This document shows, piece by piece, positions 25,077 to 32,991 of a DNA stretch of 64,000 bases. The stretch lies in the NCBI GenBank assembly GCA_026987115.1, contig JALSNF010000045.1, forward strand, positions 1-64,000, written 5' to 3'. The notes under the pieces are model-generated. The model searched no databases. It worked only from the letters and a program-made list of their open reading frames with translations, and was not told where the DNA came from. Both the position numbers and the translations under genes were made by a program. Within the stretch, counting starts at the first letter, position 1. Each line of letters starts with the position of its first letter. The stretch comes from Desulfurobacteriaceae bacterium. Its GTDB lineage: Bacteria; Aquificota; Aquificia; Desulfurobacteriales; Desulfurobacteriaceae.

Positions 25077-25217
25077 ATGGCAAGTAGAGCTTTAAAGACG
25101 GTATTTGGCTTTAGAAAGTGGATAGCCGCAGTAGAGATAATACTCTACATAATTATGTTCTTAACCTTAATAACTACCGCTTACCATAAAGTATTGGAAC
25201 TTTTAGGAGGACATTGA
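25077..25217 (+). CDS. Small single-span membrane protein (46 aa)
   Basis: A short ORF starting 9 bases after the preceding small gene, with AAGGAGGGAAA before the ATG. It has a basic N-terminus (MASRALKTVFGFRKW), one hydrophobic helix (about 15-35) and a short soluble end with two His residues (AYHKVLELLGGH). Its stop directly abuts the TTG start of the dCMP deaminase gene, whose RBS lies inside this ORF. The function is unknown; it is probably an accessory subunit of the cytochrome complex. Confidence 0.7.
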   Translation: MASRALKTVFGFRKWIAAVEIILYIIMFLTLITTAYHKVLELLGGH

Positions 25218-25664
25218 TTGCCGAGGCCATCTTGGGACGAATACTTTATGTCAATAGCCCAGATGGTTTCTACCCGTTCAACCTGCTTAAGGAGAAAAGT
25301 AGGGGCCGTTTTGGTAAAGGACAAGCGAATAATCTCAACCGGATATAACGGCCCTCCAAGTGGGCTTAAGCACCCAGAAGAAGTAGGGTGTTTAAGGGAG
25401 AAGTTAAAAATACCCAGCGGAGAGAGACACGAGCTCTGCCGAGGTCTCCATGCAGAGCAGAATGCCATAATACAAGCAGCCCTTCACGGAGTTTCCACAA
25501 AAGGTTCCGTCCTCTACTGCACCCACTGTCCTTGTTCTTTGTGCGTTAAGATGTTGATAAACGCAGGAGTTGAGAAAGTAATATACAAGGAAGGCTATCC
25601 AGACTGGCTGGCAAAGGAAATAGCAAAAGAGGCTTCTCTTCCCCTAATTCAGTATAAAGACTGA
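25218..25664 (+). CDS. Deoxycytidylate (dCMP) deaminase
   Basis: 148 residues with the zinc-binding cytidine deaminase motifs HAEQNAI near 76 and CPCSLCVK near 103. The N-terminus ([29 protein letters not shown]) is typical of the dCMP deaminase / ComEB family. It converts dCMP to dUMP, the substrate of thymidylate synthase, and thyX follows directly, so the two form a dTMP supply pair. The TTG start at 25218 is supported by AGGAGG at 25206-25211; it starts immediately after the stop of the small membrane protein. Confidence 0.92.
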   Translation: MPRPSWDEYFMSIAQMVSTRSTCLRRKVGAVLVKDKRIISTGYNGPPSGLKHPEEVGCLREKLKIPSGERHELCRGLHAEQNAIIQAALHGVSTKGSVLYCTHCPCSLCVKMLINAGVEKVIYKEGYPDWLAKEIAKEASLPLIQYKD

Positions 25665-25673
25665 AGCTTATCT

Positions 25674-25679
25674 TATAAT
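25674..25679 (+). promoter_or_regulatory. Possible -10 box before thyX
   Basis: TATAAT at 25674-25679 in the 45-bp gap between the deaminase gene and thyX. No convincing -35 hexamer is visible. It would give a leader of about 24 bases before the TTG. Confidence 0.35.
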
Positions 25680-25709
25680 ATTCCTCCCACAAAAAAGGCG
25701 GAGGTACCC

Positions 25710-26300
25710 TTGGAAGTTATTCTGCTTTCTTACAACCTTCCAGAGTTAAAAAGCGAAGAGGAGCTCTTAAGGCACTCCTTCTTTACCTTCTTAGTTGACG
25801 GCATATCAAGGGCTTGCTCCCATCAACTTGTAAGACACCGTCCTGCTTCTTACAGTCAACAGTCCCAAAGGTACGTTGCAATGAGGGACTTCCCCTACGT
25901 GATACCTGAAAGCCTTAAAGGAGTAAAGGTTAAGATTGAAGACAAAGAACTCACATTTAAAGAGCTTATGGAAACCATAGGGAAGTTCTACCAAAAAGCT
26001 GTTGAAGAGGGAGTCCCCAAAGAAGATGCAAGGTTCGTCCTCCCCAATGCCTGCACTACGAGGATAGTTTTCACTATGAACGGAGAAGAGCTCGTCCACT
26101 TTTTAAGGCTGAGGACCTGCTCAAGGGCACAGTGGGAAATAAGGGAAATGGCAGTAAAGATTTTAAAGAAGTTGAGAGAAAAGTGTCCTAACCTTTTTAA
26201 CAAGGTTGGTCCAAACTGCTATTACTTGGGATATTGTACAGAAGGAGAGAAAACCTGCGGAGAGCCGGAAAAAGTAAGGGAATTTTTCAGAAAACTTTAA
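25710..26300 (+). CDS. thyX: Flavin-dependent thymidylate synthase
   Basis: 196 residues. The diagnostic ThyX motif RHRPASYSQQSQRY is at about residues 42-55, and NACTTRIVFTMNGEELVHFLRLRTCSRAQWEIR carries the conserved C-terminal segment. It makes dTMP from dUMP using FAD, NADPH and methylene-tetrahydrofolate, replacing ThyA, as is common in thermophiles. TTG start at 25710 after GGCGGAGGT. The upstream dCMP deaminase supplies dUMP. Extra cysteines (CPN, CYYLGYC, CGE) sit near the C-terminus. Confidence 0.94.
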   Translation: MEVILLSYNLPELKSEEELLRHSFFTFLVDGISRACSHQLVRHRPASYSQQSQRYVAMRDFPYVIPESLKGVKVKIEDKELTFKELMETIGKFYQKAVEEGVPKEDARFVLPNACTTRIVFTMNGEELVHFLRLRTCSRAQWEIREMAVKILKKLREKCPNLFNKVGPNCYYLGYCTEGEKTCGEPEKVREFFRKL

Positions 26301-26309
26301 GGAGGAGGG

Positions 26310-27638
26310 ATGGAGAGCTTAATTGAGAAGGCATCAAACATACTAAAGAAACTGGGAGTTGACGGATACGATATTTTCGGAGTTGAAGGGAAAGGAAGCA
26401 CCATAGAAGTTAAAAAGGGAGAGGTTGAAAAGATAAAAGCCTCATCTTCTCAGGGAATAGCCATAAGGGTATTGAGCAACGGCCAAATGGGCTTTGCCTA
26501 TACAAACGACGTTAGCGAAGACGGCATAAGAATAGCAATAGAGTGTGCAAAGGAAAACTCTAAGGTCTCTGAACCAGACGACTACATCTTCTCCTCTCCA
26601 CAGGAAAACTTCTTTGACGTTATACTTGAAGACCCAGAGTTTGAGAAGATACCTACAGAGAGGAAAATTTCCCTAGCCCTTGAGCTTGAAGAGAGGGCTA
26701 AAAGCTACGATAGGAGAGTAGATAAAGTAAGAAAAGCCTCTTACTCAGACGGCAAAAGCACAGTTTACTACTTAAACTCAAACGGCCATTCCTTTAAGTA
26801 CAAAACTACGAGCTATTCACTCTCTATTTCCCTTACTGCAAGGGAAGGAGAAGAAGCCCAGTCTGGATGGGACTATCAGAGTGCAAGGTTCTTTAACGAG
26901 CTCAACCCGAGCGAGGTTGCCTCTGGAGCTGTAATCTCTGCAGTTGAACTACTGGGAGCCAAACCTTTAAAGACAATGAGAGTTCCGGTAATTTTCAAAA
27001 ATACAGTTTTTGCCGAGATAATAGAAACTCTTTCCTCAGCTTTCTTAGGACACAACGTTTTAAGGGGAAAGTCTCTATTTAAGGACAAGCTTGGAAGGGA
27101 AGTTGCAAGTAGGAGCTTAACCATATACGACGACCCTTTCCAGAAAGAAGGGTTAGGTAGTTGTCCTTTTGACGACGAGGGAACTGCTACCAGGAAAAAA
27201 CCCATTATAGAGAGGGGAGTTTTAAAGAACTTCTTACTTGACCTTTATACGGCAAGGAAGTTGAAGATGGAACCGACAGGAAACGGCATAAGGGCTTCAG
27301 TAGGAAGTCCTCCAACCTGCGGAATAACCAACTTAGTAGTTGAAAGGGGAGCTCTAAGACTTGAAGAGATGATAAAGACCCCAAAAGAGGTTATTTTAAT
27401 AACTGATGCAATGGGAATTCACACTATTAACCCCATATCTGGCGAGTTCTCAATAGGTATAAACGGAATATACTTTAACGACGGAGAAAAGGTCTCTCCC
27501 GTAAGCAAGATGACCGTTGCAGGGAACATTAAGGAGCTCCTTAAAGGAATAACAGAAGTTGGAGCAGACGTTAAGTGGATGGGAAACGTCTGCAGTCCTT
27601 CGGTTTTAATAAAAGAACTCACGGTAAGCGGAGAGTAG
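26310..27638 (+). CDS. pmbA: TldE/PmbA-type metalloprotease subunit
   Basis: 442 residues of the TldD/PmbA family. It lacks the HExxxH zinc motif, as TldE (PmbA) subunits do, and has the C-terminal GNGIRASVGSPPTCGITN and ISGEFSIGINGIYF segments. In the known heterodimer TldD supplies the zinc site; here the tldD partner lies about 18 kb downstream (45,383). The pair degrades unfolded or modified peptides and can mature RiPP-type peptides such as microcin B17. It is preceded by AAGGAGGAGGG and closely followed by rbfA. Confidence 0.9.
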   Translation: MESLIEKASNILKKLGVDGYDIFGVEGKGSTIEVKKGEVEKIKASSSQGIAIRVLSNGQMGFAYTNDVSEDGIRIAIECAKENSKVSEPDDYIFSSPQENFFDVILEDPEFEKIPTERKISLALELEERAKSYDRRVDKVRKASYSDGKSTVYYLNSNGHSFKYKTTSYSLSISLTAREGEEAQSGWDYQSARFFNELNPSEVASGAVISAVELLGAKPLKTMRVPVIFKNTVFAEIIETLSSAFLGHNVLRGKSLFKDKLGREVASRSLTIYDDPFQKEGLGSCPFDDEGTATRKKPIIERGVLKNFLLDLYTARKLKMEPTGNGIRASVGSPPTCGITNLVVERGALRLEEMIKTPKEVILITDAMGIHTINPISGEFSIGINGIYFNDGEKVSPVSKMTVAGNIKELLKGITEVGADVKWMGNVCSPSVLIKELTVSGE

Positions 27639-27938
27639 ATGAAGGAAATTAGAAGGGAAAGGTTAAAGTCAACTCTCCTTAGGGAGATTTCAGAGATAGT
27701 AATGAGAGAAGTTGACCTGCCAGAAGGCGTGTTTATAACGGTTAAGAAGGTAGAGCTCTCTAAAGACGCAAGGAAGGCTACAGTATTTATCTCCTCTTTA
27801 AAAAGGGAAGACGCCGTAAAGGCGGTAAACAGGTTAAATAAGGCTAAGGGCTACATACACCACTTATTAGGAAAGAGGCTTAAATTGAGGACGGTTCCAA
27901 GGCCAGAATTTGTAATATCTCCTGAGGAGATAGTATGA
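27639..27938 (+). CDS. rbfA: 30S ribosome-binding factor A
   Basis: 99 residues, the core RbfA KH-like domain: RREISEIVMREVDLPEG at the N-terminus, SKDARKATVFIS in the middle and GYIHHLLGKRLKLRTVPRPEFV at the end. RbfA helps mature 16S rRNA and the 30S subunit. The ATG begins directly after the pmbA stop, and its own stop overlaps the nrnA ATG (4 bases). The rbfA-nrnA pair is a common bacterial arrangement. Confidence 0.92.
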   Translation: MKEIRRERLKSTLLREISEIVMREVDLPEGVFITVKKVELSKDARKATVFISSLKREDAVKAVNRLNKAKGYIHHLLGKRLKLRTVPRPEFVISPEEIV

Positions 27939-28903
27939 AACTTACGAGACAAGAAACGGCAGAACTCGTAAAGGCCATAAAGGGAAAAGTCTTAATTACC
28001 ACCCACAAAAACCCCGACGGAGACGCCGTAGGGAGCTCCTTAGGCTGGTTTCACTACTTAAAGAAACTTGGCAAAGAAGTAAAGCTAATTTACAAAGACC
28101 CTGTTCCTCACTTCCTTAACTTCCTTCCTGGAACCGAGAAGGTAGAGACGAGAGAGAAAATAGAGGAAGAGTTTGACTGGGTCATAATCACCGACGTTTC
28201 AGACCCTAAAAGAACAGGCTTTGAAGGAATACCTGCAAAAAAGAGTTTAGTAATAGACCACCACATAACGGCAGAACCCTTTACAGACTACTACATAGTT
28301 GAACCTGAAATTTCAAGCACTTGTGAGCTCTCTTACCACATAATGAAACTAATAGAACCTGAGCTTATAGACACATTCGTTGCCCTTCCCATTTACACTG
28401 GAATACTTACAGACACTGGTAGCTTCAACTACTCAAACACAAACTCCCAAACCCACAAAGTAGCAGCAGAACTCCTTGAAAAAGGGATAGACCCATACTT
28501 TGTTTATTCTAACCTCTTTGAAAGGAACAGGTTAAACAAATTTAAACTCTTAGAATTGGTCCTTAAGACCTTAGACTTTGCAGTGAAAAACAAAGTAGCC
28601 CACATTACCCTATTTAAGGAATTCCTTGAAGAAGCTCAAGCCCTTCCTGAAGAGGCCGAAGGCTTTATAAACTACCCCCGCTCAATAGAAGGAGTAGAAG
28701 TAGCCGTTTTCTTTAAAGAGTTTGAAGAGGGAACGTGGAAAGTCTCCCTACGCTCAAAGGGTAAAGTTAACGTGGCTAAAGTAGCAAAAGCCTTCGGAGG
28801 AGGAGGCCACAAAATGGCCGCAGGCTTTGAATGGAAAGGAGAACTTTTCCATCTTAAACAACTCCTTTTTGAAAACTTAGAAACAGAACTAAAAGGGAAT
28901 TAG
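27935..28903 (+). CDS. nrnA: NrnA-type DHH phosphoesterase (oligoribonuclease/pAp phosphatase)
   Basis: 322 residues. The DHH domain has HKNPDGDAVGSSLG near 27 and VIDHHITAEP near 107; the DHHA1 domain ends with FGGGGHKMAAGF near 290. NrnA enzymes degrade nano-RNAs and dephosphorylate 3'-phosphoadenosine 5'-phosphate, or act on linear dinucleotides. Start overlaps rbfA. The 3' end lies just before a remnant restriction gene, so this marks the left edge of an insertion or deletion site. Confidence 0.91.
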   Translation: MKLTRQETAELVKAIKGKVLITTHKNPDGDAVGSSLGWFHYLKKLGKEVKLIYKDPVPHFLNFLPGTEKVETREKIEEEFDWVIITDVSDPKRTGFEGIPAKKSLVIDHHITAEPFTDYYIVEPEISSTCELSYHIMKLIEPELIDTFVALPIYTGILTDTGSFNYSNTNSQTHKVAAELLEKGIDPYFVYSNLFERNRLNKFKLLELVLKTLDFAVKNKVAHITLFKEFLEEAQALPEEAEGFINYPRSIEGVEVAVFFKEFEEGTWKVSLRSKGKVNVAKVAKAFGGGGHKMAAGFEWKGELFHLKQLLFENLETELKGN

Positions 28904-28906
28904 CAG

Positions 28907-29143
28907 ATGAAAATACAGCAGATTTTAAAAGATACTCCTTACAAGTTAAAACTGTTTCCTGAAGAGATAATCAAAGAATTAGAGGAACGCACTTTTGAAA
29001 AAGAGACGAAAAAAGGAAAGAAATTCTATACAAAGTGCATAATAAGAGATAAAGACATACAACTAAAACCAGAGGAAGTTATAAGGCAGCTATATTTAAA
29101 GTATCCAAAAAACAGAATAAAATTAACTCTAAAAGATAATTAG
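28907..29143 (+). pseudogene. Remnant of a type I restriction gene N-terminus (HsdR_N-like)
   Basis: 78 residues ending in TAG. The pattern KIQQILKDT.YKLKLF, GKKFYTKCIIRDKDIQLKPEE and VIRQLYL...YPKNRI matches the N-terminal region of type I restriction/N-6 methylase polypeptides, where YKLxxxYG is expected between QLYL and YP; about eight residues are missing and the rest of the protein is absent. It is AT-rich and unlike its neighbours. The TAG at 29141-29143 is in the same frame as the HsdS tail downstream, so a large deletion probably joined the two ends of an RM locus. The family match is from memory of such proteins. Confidence 0.6.
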
Positions 29144-29419
29144 CTTTTTTTAAACTCAAAGAAAGAAATAAAAGAATTAATGAAACAAAGATGTTCAGGA
29201 ACTATTCTAACAGCCATCAATAAAGAGGATTTTATAACTATCCCTATTCCCAAAATCAATCTCCAAACCCAACAAATCATAAAACAAAAAATCCAACAAT
29301 CTTTTAAACTTAGAGAGCAGTCAAAACAGCTTTTAGAGACTGCCAAGAAGGCAGTGGAAATTGCAATTGAAGAGGATGAAGGAAAGGCTATTAAGTTTAT
29401 AGAGTGCCAGCTTACTTAA
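29144..29419 (+). pseudogene. Remnant C-terminus of a type I restriction specificity subunit (HsdS)
   Basis: Read in frame from the codon after TAG, the peptide runs LFLNSKKEIKELMKQR, then GTILTAINKEDFITIPIP, an HsdS half-repeat ending, then a coiled-coil with QQIIKQKIQQSFKLREQSKQ. That is the end of an HsdS target-recognition domain plus the conserved helix. No recognition domain precedes it. It has the same AT-rich base use as the piece upstream. A free-standing ORF could start at the ATG at 29180. It overlaps the convergent TamA-like gene by 4 bases. Confidence 0.68.
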
Positions 29420-32019
29420 AAGGGAAAGCCAAAGGAGATGTGAACTCTGCCTCTTCCTTGGCCGGGAACTTTCTTGAGTTTGTAGCCGTAATCAATCCTT
29501 AAAGGGCCTACGGGAGTTAGGTATCTTATGCCAAACCCTACAGAGGAATACCAGTTAGAGAGAGAAAAGTCTTTAAGAAAGGGAAAGACTTTACCGGAAT
29601 CGTAAAAGAGAGCTCCCTCTAAGTTGCCCCAAAGGAGCCTTCGGAATTCTAAACTAAACAGACCGTAAGCTCTACCTCCAACAAAGTTTCCCTTTTTATC
29701 GGTGGGAGAGATTGTCCCATACTTATAGCCCCTTACGCTTTCAGCTCCTCCTAAAAAGAACCTATCTTCAAGAGGAACTTTCTTATTCCTCAAAGACTCT
29801 ATAAAGCCAAAGCCAAGCCTAAAAGAGAGAACGCTTTTCCCGTTTAAAGGAAAAAGGTATTTAAACTTCGTATTTACAAGGTAATAGGAGGTATCTCCTC
29901 CAAAGAGGAAACCGGAAAGTGAGAAGGTATTCTTTAAAAGGTAGCCTTTGTGGGGATTTGAGATGCTGTCCCTCTTATCGTAAAGTTGAGTGTAAGAGAA
30001 AAGCCTTTCAAGGGTTCTCTTTACAGCGTTAATAGAGGTGTCGGTTAATTTTGACCTTATAACTCTAAAAGAAAACCTCTGGGTAAGCTGTTTTGATGCT
30101 TTTCTATTTAAAGAGAAGTCGTAGTAAATCTTGTTTACTTTAAAGCTCTCAAATATCTGTTTCTTCTTAACTATTGAGTAAGTGCTGTTATACCTCCTAA
30201 AGGGAAACTGAGGCTTTAAAGCTTTAAAAACCATATCGTAGCCTTCTTTCTGTCTGTAGTTCCCAAAGACAAAATACTTAGTTCCAAGACCTAAAGGAGA
30301 GGTTGAAGAAGCAAAGGCGTTTACTACATAGCCTGAATCTGTTCCATAACCTAGAAAGCCTTTAAACCTTAAAAGAGCTCCTTCTTTAAGGGTTATTACT
30401 TCGTTAAAGCACTTCTTCCCTTTAAAACTTTTAAGGGAAATAGATGAAAAAAGCCTGCTTTCTAAAAGCAGGGAATACTGCTTAAAGAGCTCCTTATTTG
30501 AGAAGGTATCTCCAGGCTTAATAATTAGTAAATTCTTTATTGAAGGAAGTTTAGTTCTCTTAAGACCTTTAACTAGAACAAAGCAAAACCTGTAGGGCTT
30601 TCCGGGGTTTACTTTCACTTTTAAAGTAAAGTCTTTCTCTTTCTTGCTCTTTTTAAGGAGCTCCCTTTCCACCTTCACCACAACTTCAGGATATCCTCTA
30701 TTTAGATAGCAGGAAGAGAGGGAGTCTGTAATCTGGGATACGAGGAAAGGCGTTAAGGGAAGAGGTGGCGTTGGCGGTTTAAAGCACCTAAGTTTGTCGC
30801 CGATTACCTTAAAAGACACTACTTTAAAAAGAGCTCCTTTATTTACCTTCAAAACCAGTTTCCCTTGGGGAAAAACTTCATAACTAACGCTCGCTTGCAG
30901 ATAACCTTCCTTCTTTAAAGAGAGGAGGACTTTAGATTTAACCTCCTCTATCTTCTTATAGTTAAAGGGCTTACCTACTAAAACCTCTATCTCCTTACGA
31001 GGCAATCTATAACCTAAAGAAGAGACTTCCTTAACAACAACGTAGGGCCCCTCATCAATAAAGAAGATAACCTTAACTAGCTTTTCCCCCTCTTTAACTG
31101 AGACTTTAACCTTTACGAAAGGGAAACCTTTACTACGGTAAAAATTGACTATATTTTCTCTACTGTTTTCAATTTCAAATTGGTCAAAGGAGCGGGCACT
31201 CTTAAAGGTCGTAAGTTTTAAGAGCTCTTTTGAAGGAAAGTGTCTGTTCCCTTTGAAAATCACCTCATATCTTTTCCCCGGTTTAACTTTAACAAACAGA
31301 GAAGCTTTTAAAAACTGGAGTAAACTTGGCCTTTTTTTGTTTTCCTGAGGAACTACCGACAACTGTACGCTACAGTTGTAAAAACCTTTATCTATTAACA
31401 ACTCCTCCAGTCTGTTTCTAACTTTTCCTAAAGTCTCGTAGTTAACCGTAGTGCCTTTTAAAGGAGAAAGGAGCCTTAAAAGTTTTCCTTTAAAAGAAGG
31501 AGGAGCCACTAGAACAATCCTGTTTATGTAAAGCCTATAACCCTTTTTTACGTTAACATACAGAAGATAACCACACTTAAGTTTCCTAAATGAAAAGGAA
31601 ATTTTAGGTTCAGGATATCCTAAAGCCTTAAGTTTAACCTCTAAAATCTGCTTTGTTCCGCTTAAATCTACCCTATCTACTCTCTTTCCCACTACAAGGA
31701 GTCTTATACTCTCTTTTAGACCCTCAAGCTCTTTAGGAAGCCCGCTAAAGAGGACCTTTTTAACCACCAAATAGTCGCTAATGTAGAGGACTCCCTCCTT
31801 CTCCTTAACTTCATAGCCCAGAGCTCTGAGAAAGTCAACGAGCTCTCCCTTACAGTTGCGGTTTAAAGCACACACTTTTGGGAGCTCCCCTTTAAGCTGT
31901 CTAAGGAGAAAAGAAGGGAAACACCCTTTTGAAACAAGTCTAACTCCTTGGCTGTAGGCAACTCCCGTAAAGAAGAGAAAAAGAGAGAAAACGGCTAAGA
32001 AGGCACTCCCTTTACGTAT
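29416..32019 (-). CDS. TamA/BamA-family (Omp85) outer-membrane protein
   Basis: Several POTRA-like beta-alpha repeats in the N-terminal half (for example the region with GNRHFPSKELLKLTTFK) precede a surface-antigen (D15) barrel ending GPLRIDYGYKLKK...FGFPF, with the terminal Phe typical of Omp85. It inserts or assembles outer-membrane proteins. From the GTG at 31875 it would have 819 residues and no signal. The frame is open upstream and encodes KGSAFLAVFSLFLFFTGVAYSQ-like export signal followed by coherent protein, but has no ATG, GTG or TTG. An ATA at 32019 with GGAGGGG six bases upstream is the likely start (867 residues). Confidence 0.85.
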   Translation of the reverse strand: MRKGSAFLAVFSLFLFFTGVAYSQGVRLVSKGCFPSFLLRQLKGELPKVCALNRNCKGELVDFLRALGYEVKEKEGVLYISDYLVVKKVLFSGLPKELEGLKESIRLLVVGKRVDRVDLSGTKQILEVKLKALGYPEPKISFSFRKLKCGYLLYVNVKKGYRLYINRIVLVAPPSFKGKLLRLLSPLKGTTVNYETLGKVRNRLEELLIDKGFYNCSVQLSVVPQENKKRPSLLQFLKASLFVKVKPGKRYEVIFKGNRHFPSKELLKLTTFKSARSFDQFEIENSRENIVNFYRSKGFPFVKVKVSVKEGEKLVKVIFFIDEGPYVVVKEVSSLGYRLPRKEIEVLVGKPFNYKKIEEVKSKVLLSLKKEGYLQASVSYEVFPQGKLVLKVNKGALFKVVSFKVIGDKLRCFKPPTPPLPLTPFLVSQITDSLSSCYLNRGYPEVVVKVERELLKKSKKEKDFTLKVKVNPGKPYRFCFVLVKGLKRTKLPSIKNLLIIKPGDTFSNKELFKQYSLLLESRLFSSISLKSFKGKKCFNEVITLKEGALLRFKGFLGYGTDSGYVVNAFASSTSPLGLGTKYFVFGNYRQKEGYDMVFKALKPQFPFRRYNSTYSIVKKKQIFESFKVNKIYYDFSLNRKASKQLTQRFSFRVIRSKLTDTSINAVKRTLERLFSYTQLYDKRDSISNPHKGYLLKNTFSLSGFLFGGDTSYYLVNTKFKYLFPLNGKSVLSFRLGFGFIESLRNKKVPLEDRFFLGGAESVRGYKYGTISPTDKKGNFVGGRAYGLFSLEFRRLLWGNLEGALFYDSGKVFPFLKDFSLSNWYSSVGFGIRYLTPVGPLRIDYGYKLKKVPGQGRGRVHISFGFPF

Positions 32020-32921
32020 GGCTCCCCTCCAAAATAGAGCTCTTTAACCCTCCCCTCTTTTAAAAGCTCACTTACGGCAGATTCTACCTCTTCCTTTTCA
32101 ACTCCTAAAGCTTCCGATATCTCGTCAACGGGGCACGGCCTCCTAAGGACCAAGTTGTAAATCTCCTCTTTAAGCTCCTTAAAAGAGGATGCAGTCCTTG
32201 AGGAGCTCCCCTTAACGACAACTTCACTCTGGGGATAGTTAACTTTTTCAACTATCTTTAGGAGCTCTTCGTAGCTTAATCCCTTAACTGCGTAAGCAGG
32301 AGGCCTTGCAACCGTGTTAACCTGCCACTTGTGGGGCTTTAAAAAGTGAATTAACTCTCCTATCCTGTCAATCTCCTCCTCGGAATCGTTAATCCCCTTA
32401 ACAAACAGGGTTTCAACCCAAACCTGACAAGAAGTCTCAGATGTGAGGCTTTTTATGCCCTCTACAACCTTAGACAAGGTAAGCCCTTCTACTGGCTTAT
32501 TCAGCTTTTGGAAAACCTCCTCTGAGCCTGCGTCAAGGGAGGGAAGAACCACATCTATTCCCTCAACCTCCTTTAAAACCTCATCCCTGTAGAGCAAAGA
32601 GGCGTTAGTTAAAAGGGCAATTTTATAGGGGTAGTTTTCCTTTAAAAAGGAGACCAGCTCTCCCAAACGGGAAAAGAGGGTAGGCTCTCCGTAGCCTGAG
32701 AAAGTTATGTAGTCTAAGTCTGGTTTACTAGAAAGGTACTCTTTAAGCTCTTCAACAACTGCACAGTAAGGAACGTATTCAGCCCTTTTTAAGGTTTTTT
32801 CAGTAGTAGCTCCAACCTCACAGTAGAGACAGTCCATACTACAGACTTTAAAGGGAACTAAGTCAACCCCCAACGAAATGCCTAAACGCCTTGAAAAGAC
32901 AGGACCAAAAATGTACTTCAT
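31995..32921 (-). CDS. Radical SAM protein (Fe-S, MoaA-like family)
   Basis: 308 residues from the ATG at 32921, which follows GGAGAG; a TTG four codons upstream is possible. The Cx3Cx2C radical SAM cluster motif is CSMDCLYC near residue 28. TFSGYGEPTLF is the GGE-like SAM motif, and LLTNASLLYRDEV and PSLDAG follow. The last about 60 residues look like a winged-helix domain (VDEISEALGVEKEEVESAVSELLKEG), so it may bind nucleic acid or protein. The substrate is not known. The 3' end overlaps the TamA-like gene start. Confidence 0.86.
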   Translation of the reverse strand: MKYIFGPVFSRRLGISLGVDLVPFKVCSMDCLYCEVGATTEKTLKRAEYVPYCAVVEELKEYLSSKPDLDYITFSGYGEPTLFSRLGELVSFLKENYPYKIALLTNASLLYRDEVLKEVEGIDVVLPSLDAGSEEVFQKLNKPVEGLTLSKVVEGIKSLTSETSCQVWVETLFVKGINDSEEEIDRIGELIHFLKPHKWQVNTVARPPAYAVKGLSYEELLKIVEKVNYPQSEVVVKGSSSRTASSFKELKEEIYNLVLRRPCPVDEISEALGVEKEEVESAVSELLKEGRVKELYFGGEPYVKGVPS

Positions 32922-32957
32922 AACTCTCTCCAAAAGACATCAATTGAGATACCTTAA

Positions 32958-32963
32958 TATAAT
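32958..32963 (+). promoter_or_regulatory. Possible -10 box of the NSS transporter
   Basis: TATAAT in the divergent gap before 32992. No -35 hexamer fits at the usual spacing. It would give a leader of about 22 bases containing GGGAGGAAAA. Confidence 0.4.
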
Positions 32964-32991
32964 ATGCCATCTTTAAAACGGGAGGAAAAAA

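Noticed and set aside
29141..29143. TAG read-through or special decoding joining the two restriction remnants
   Set aside because: Nearby gaps and missing domains show the gene is broken; the in-frame stop is more simply decay.
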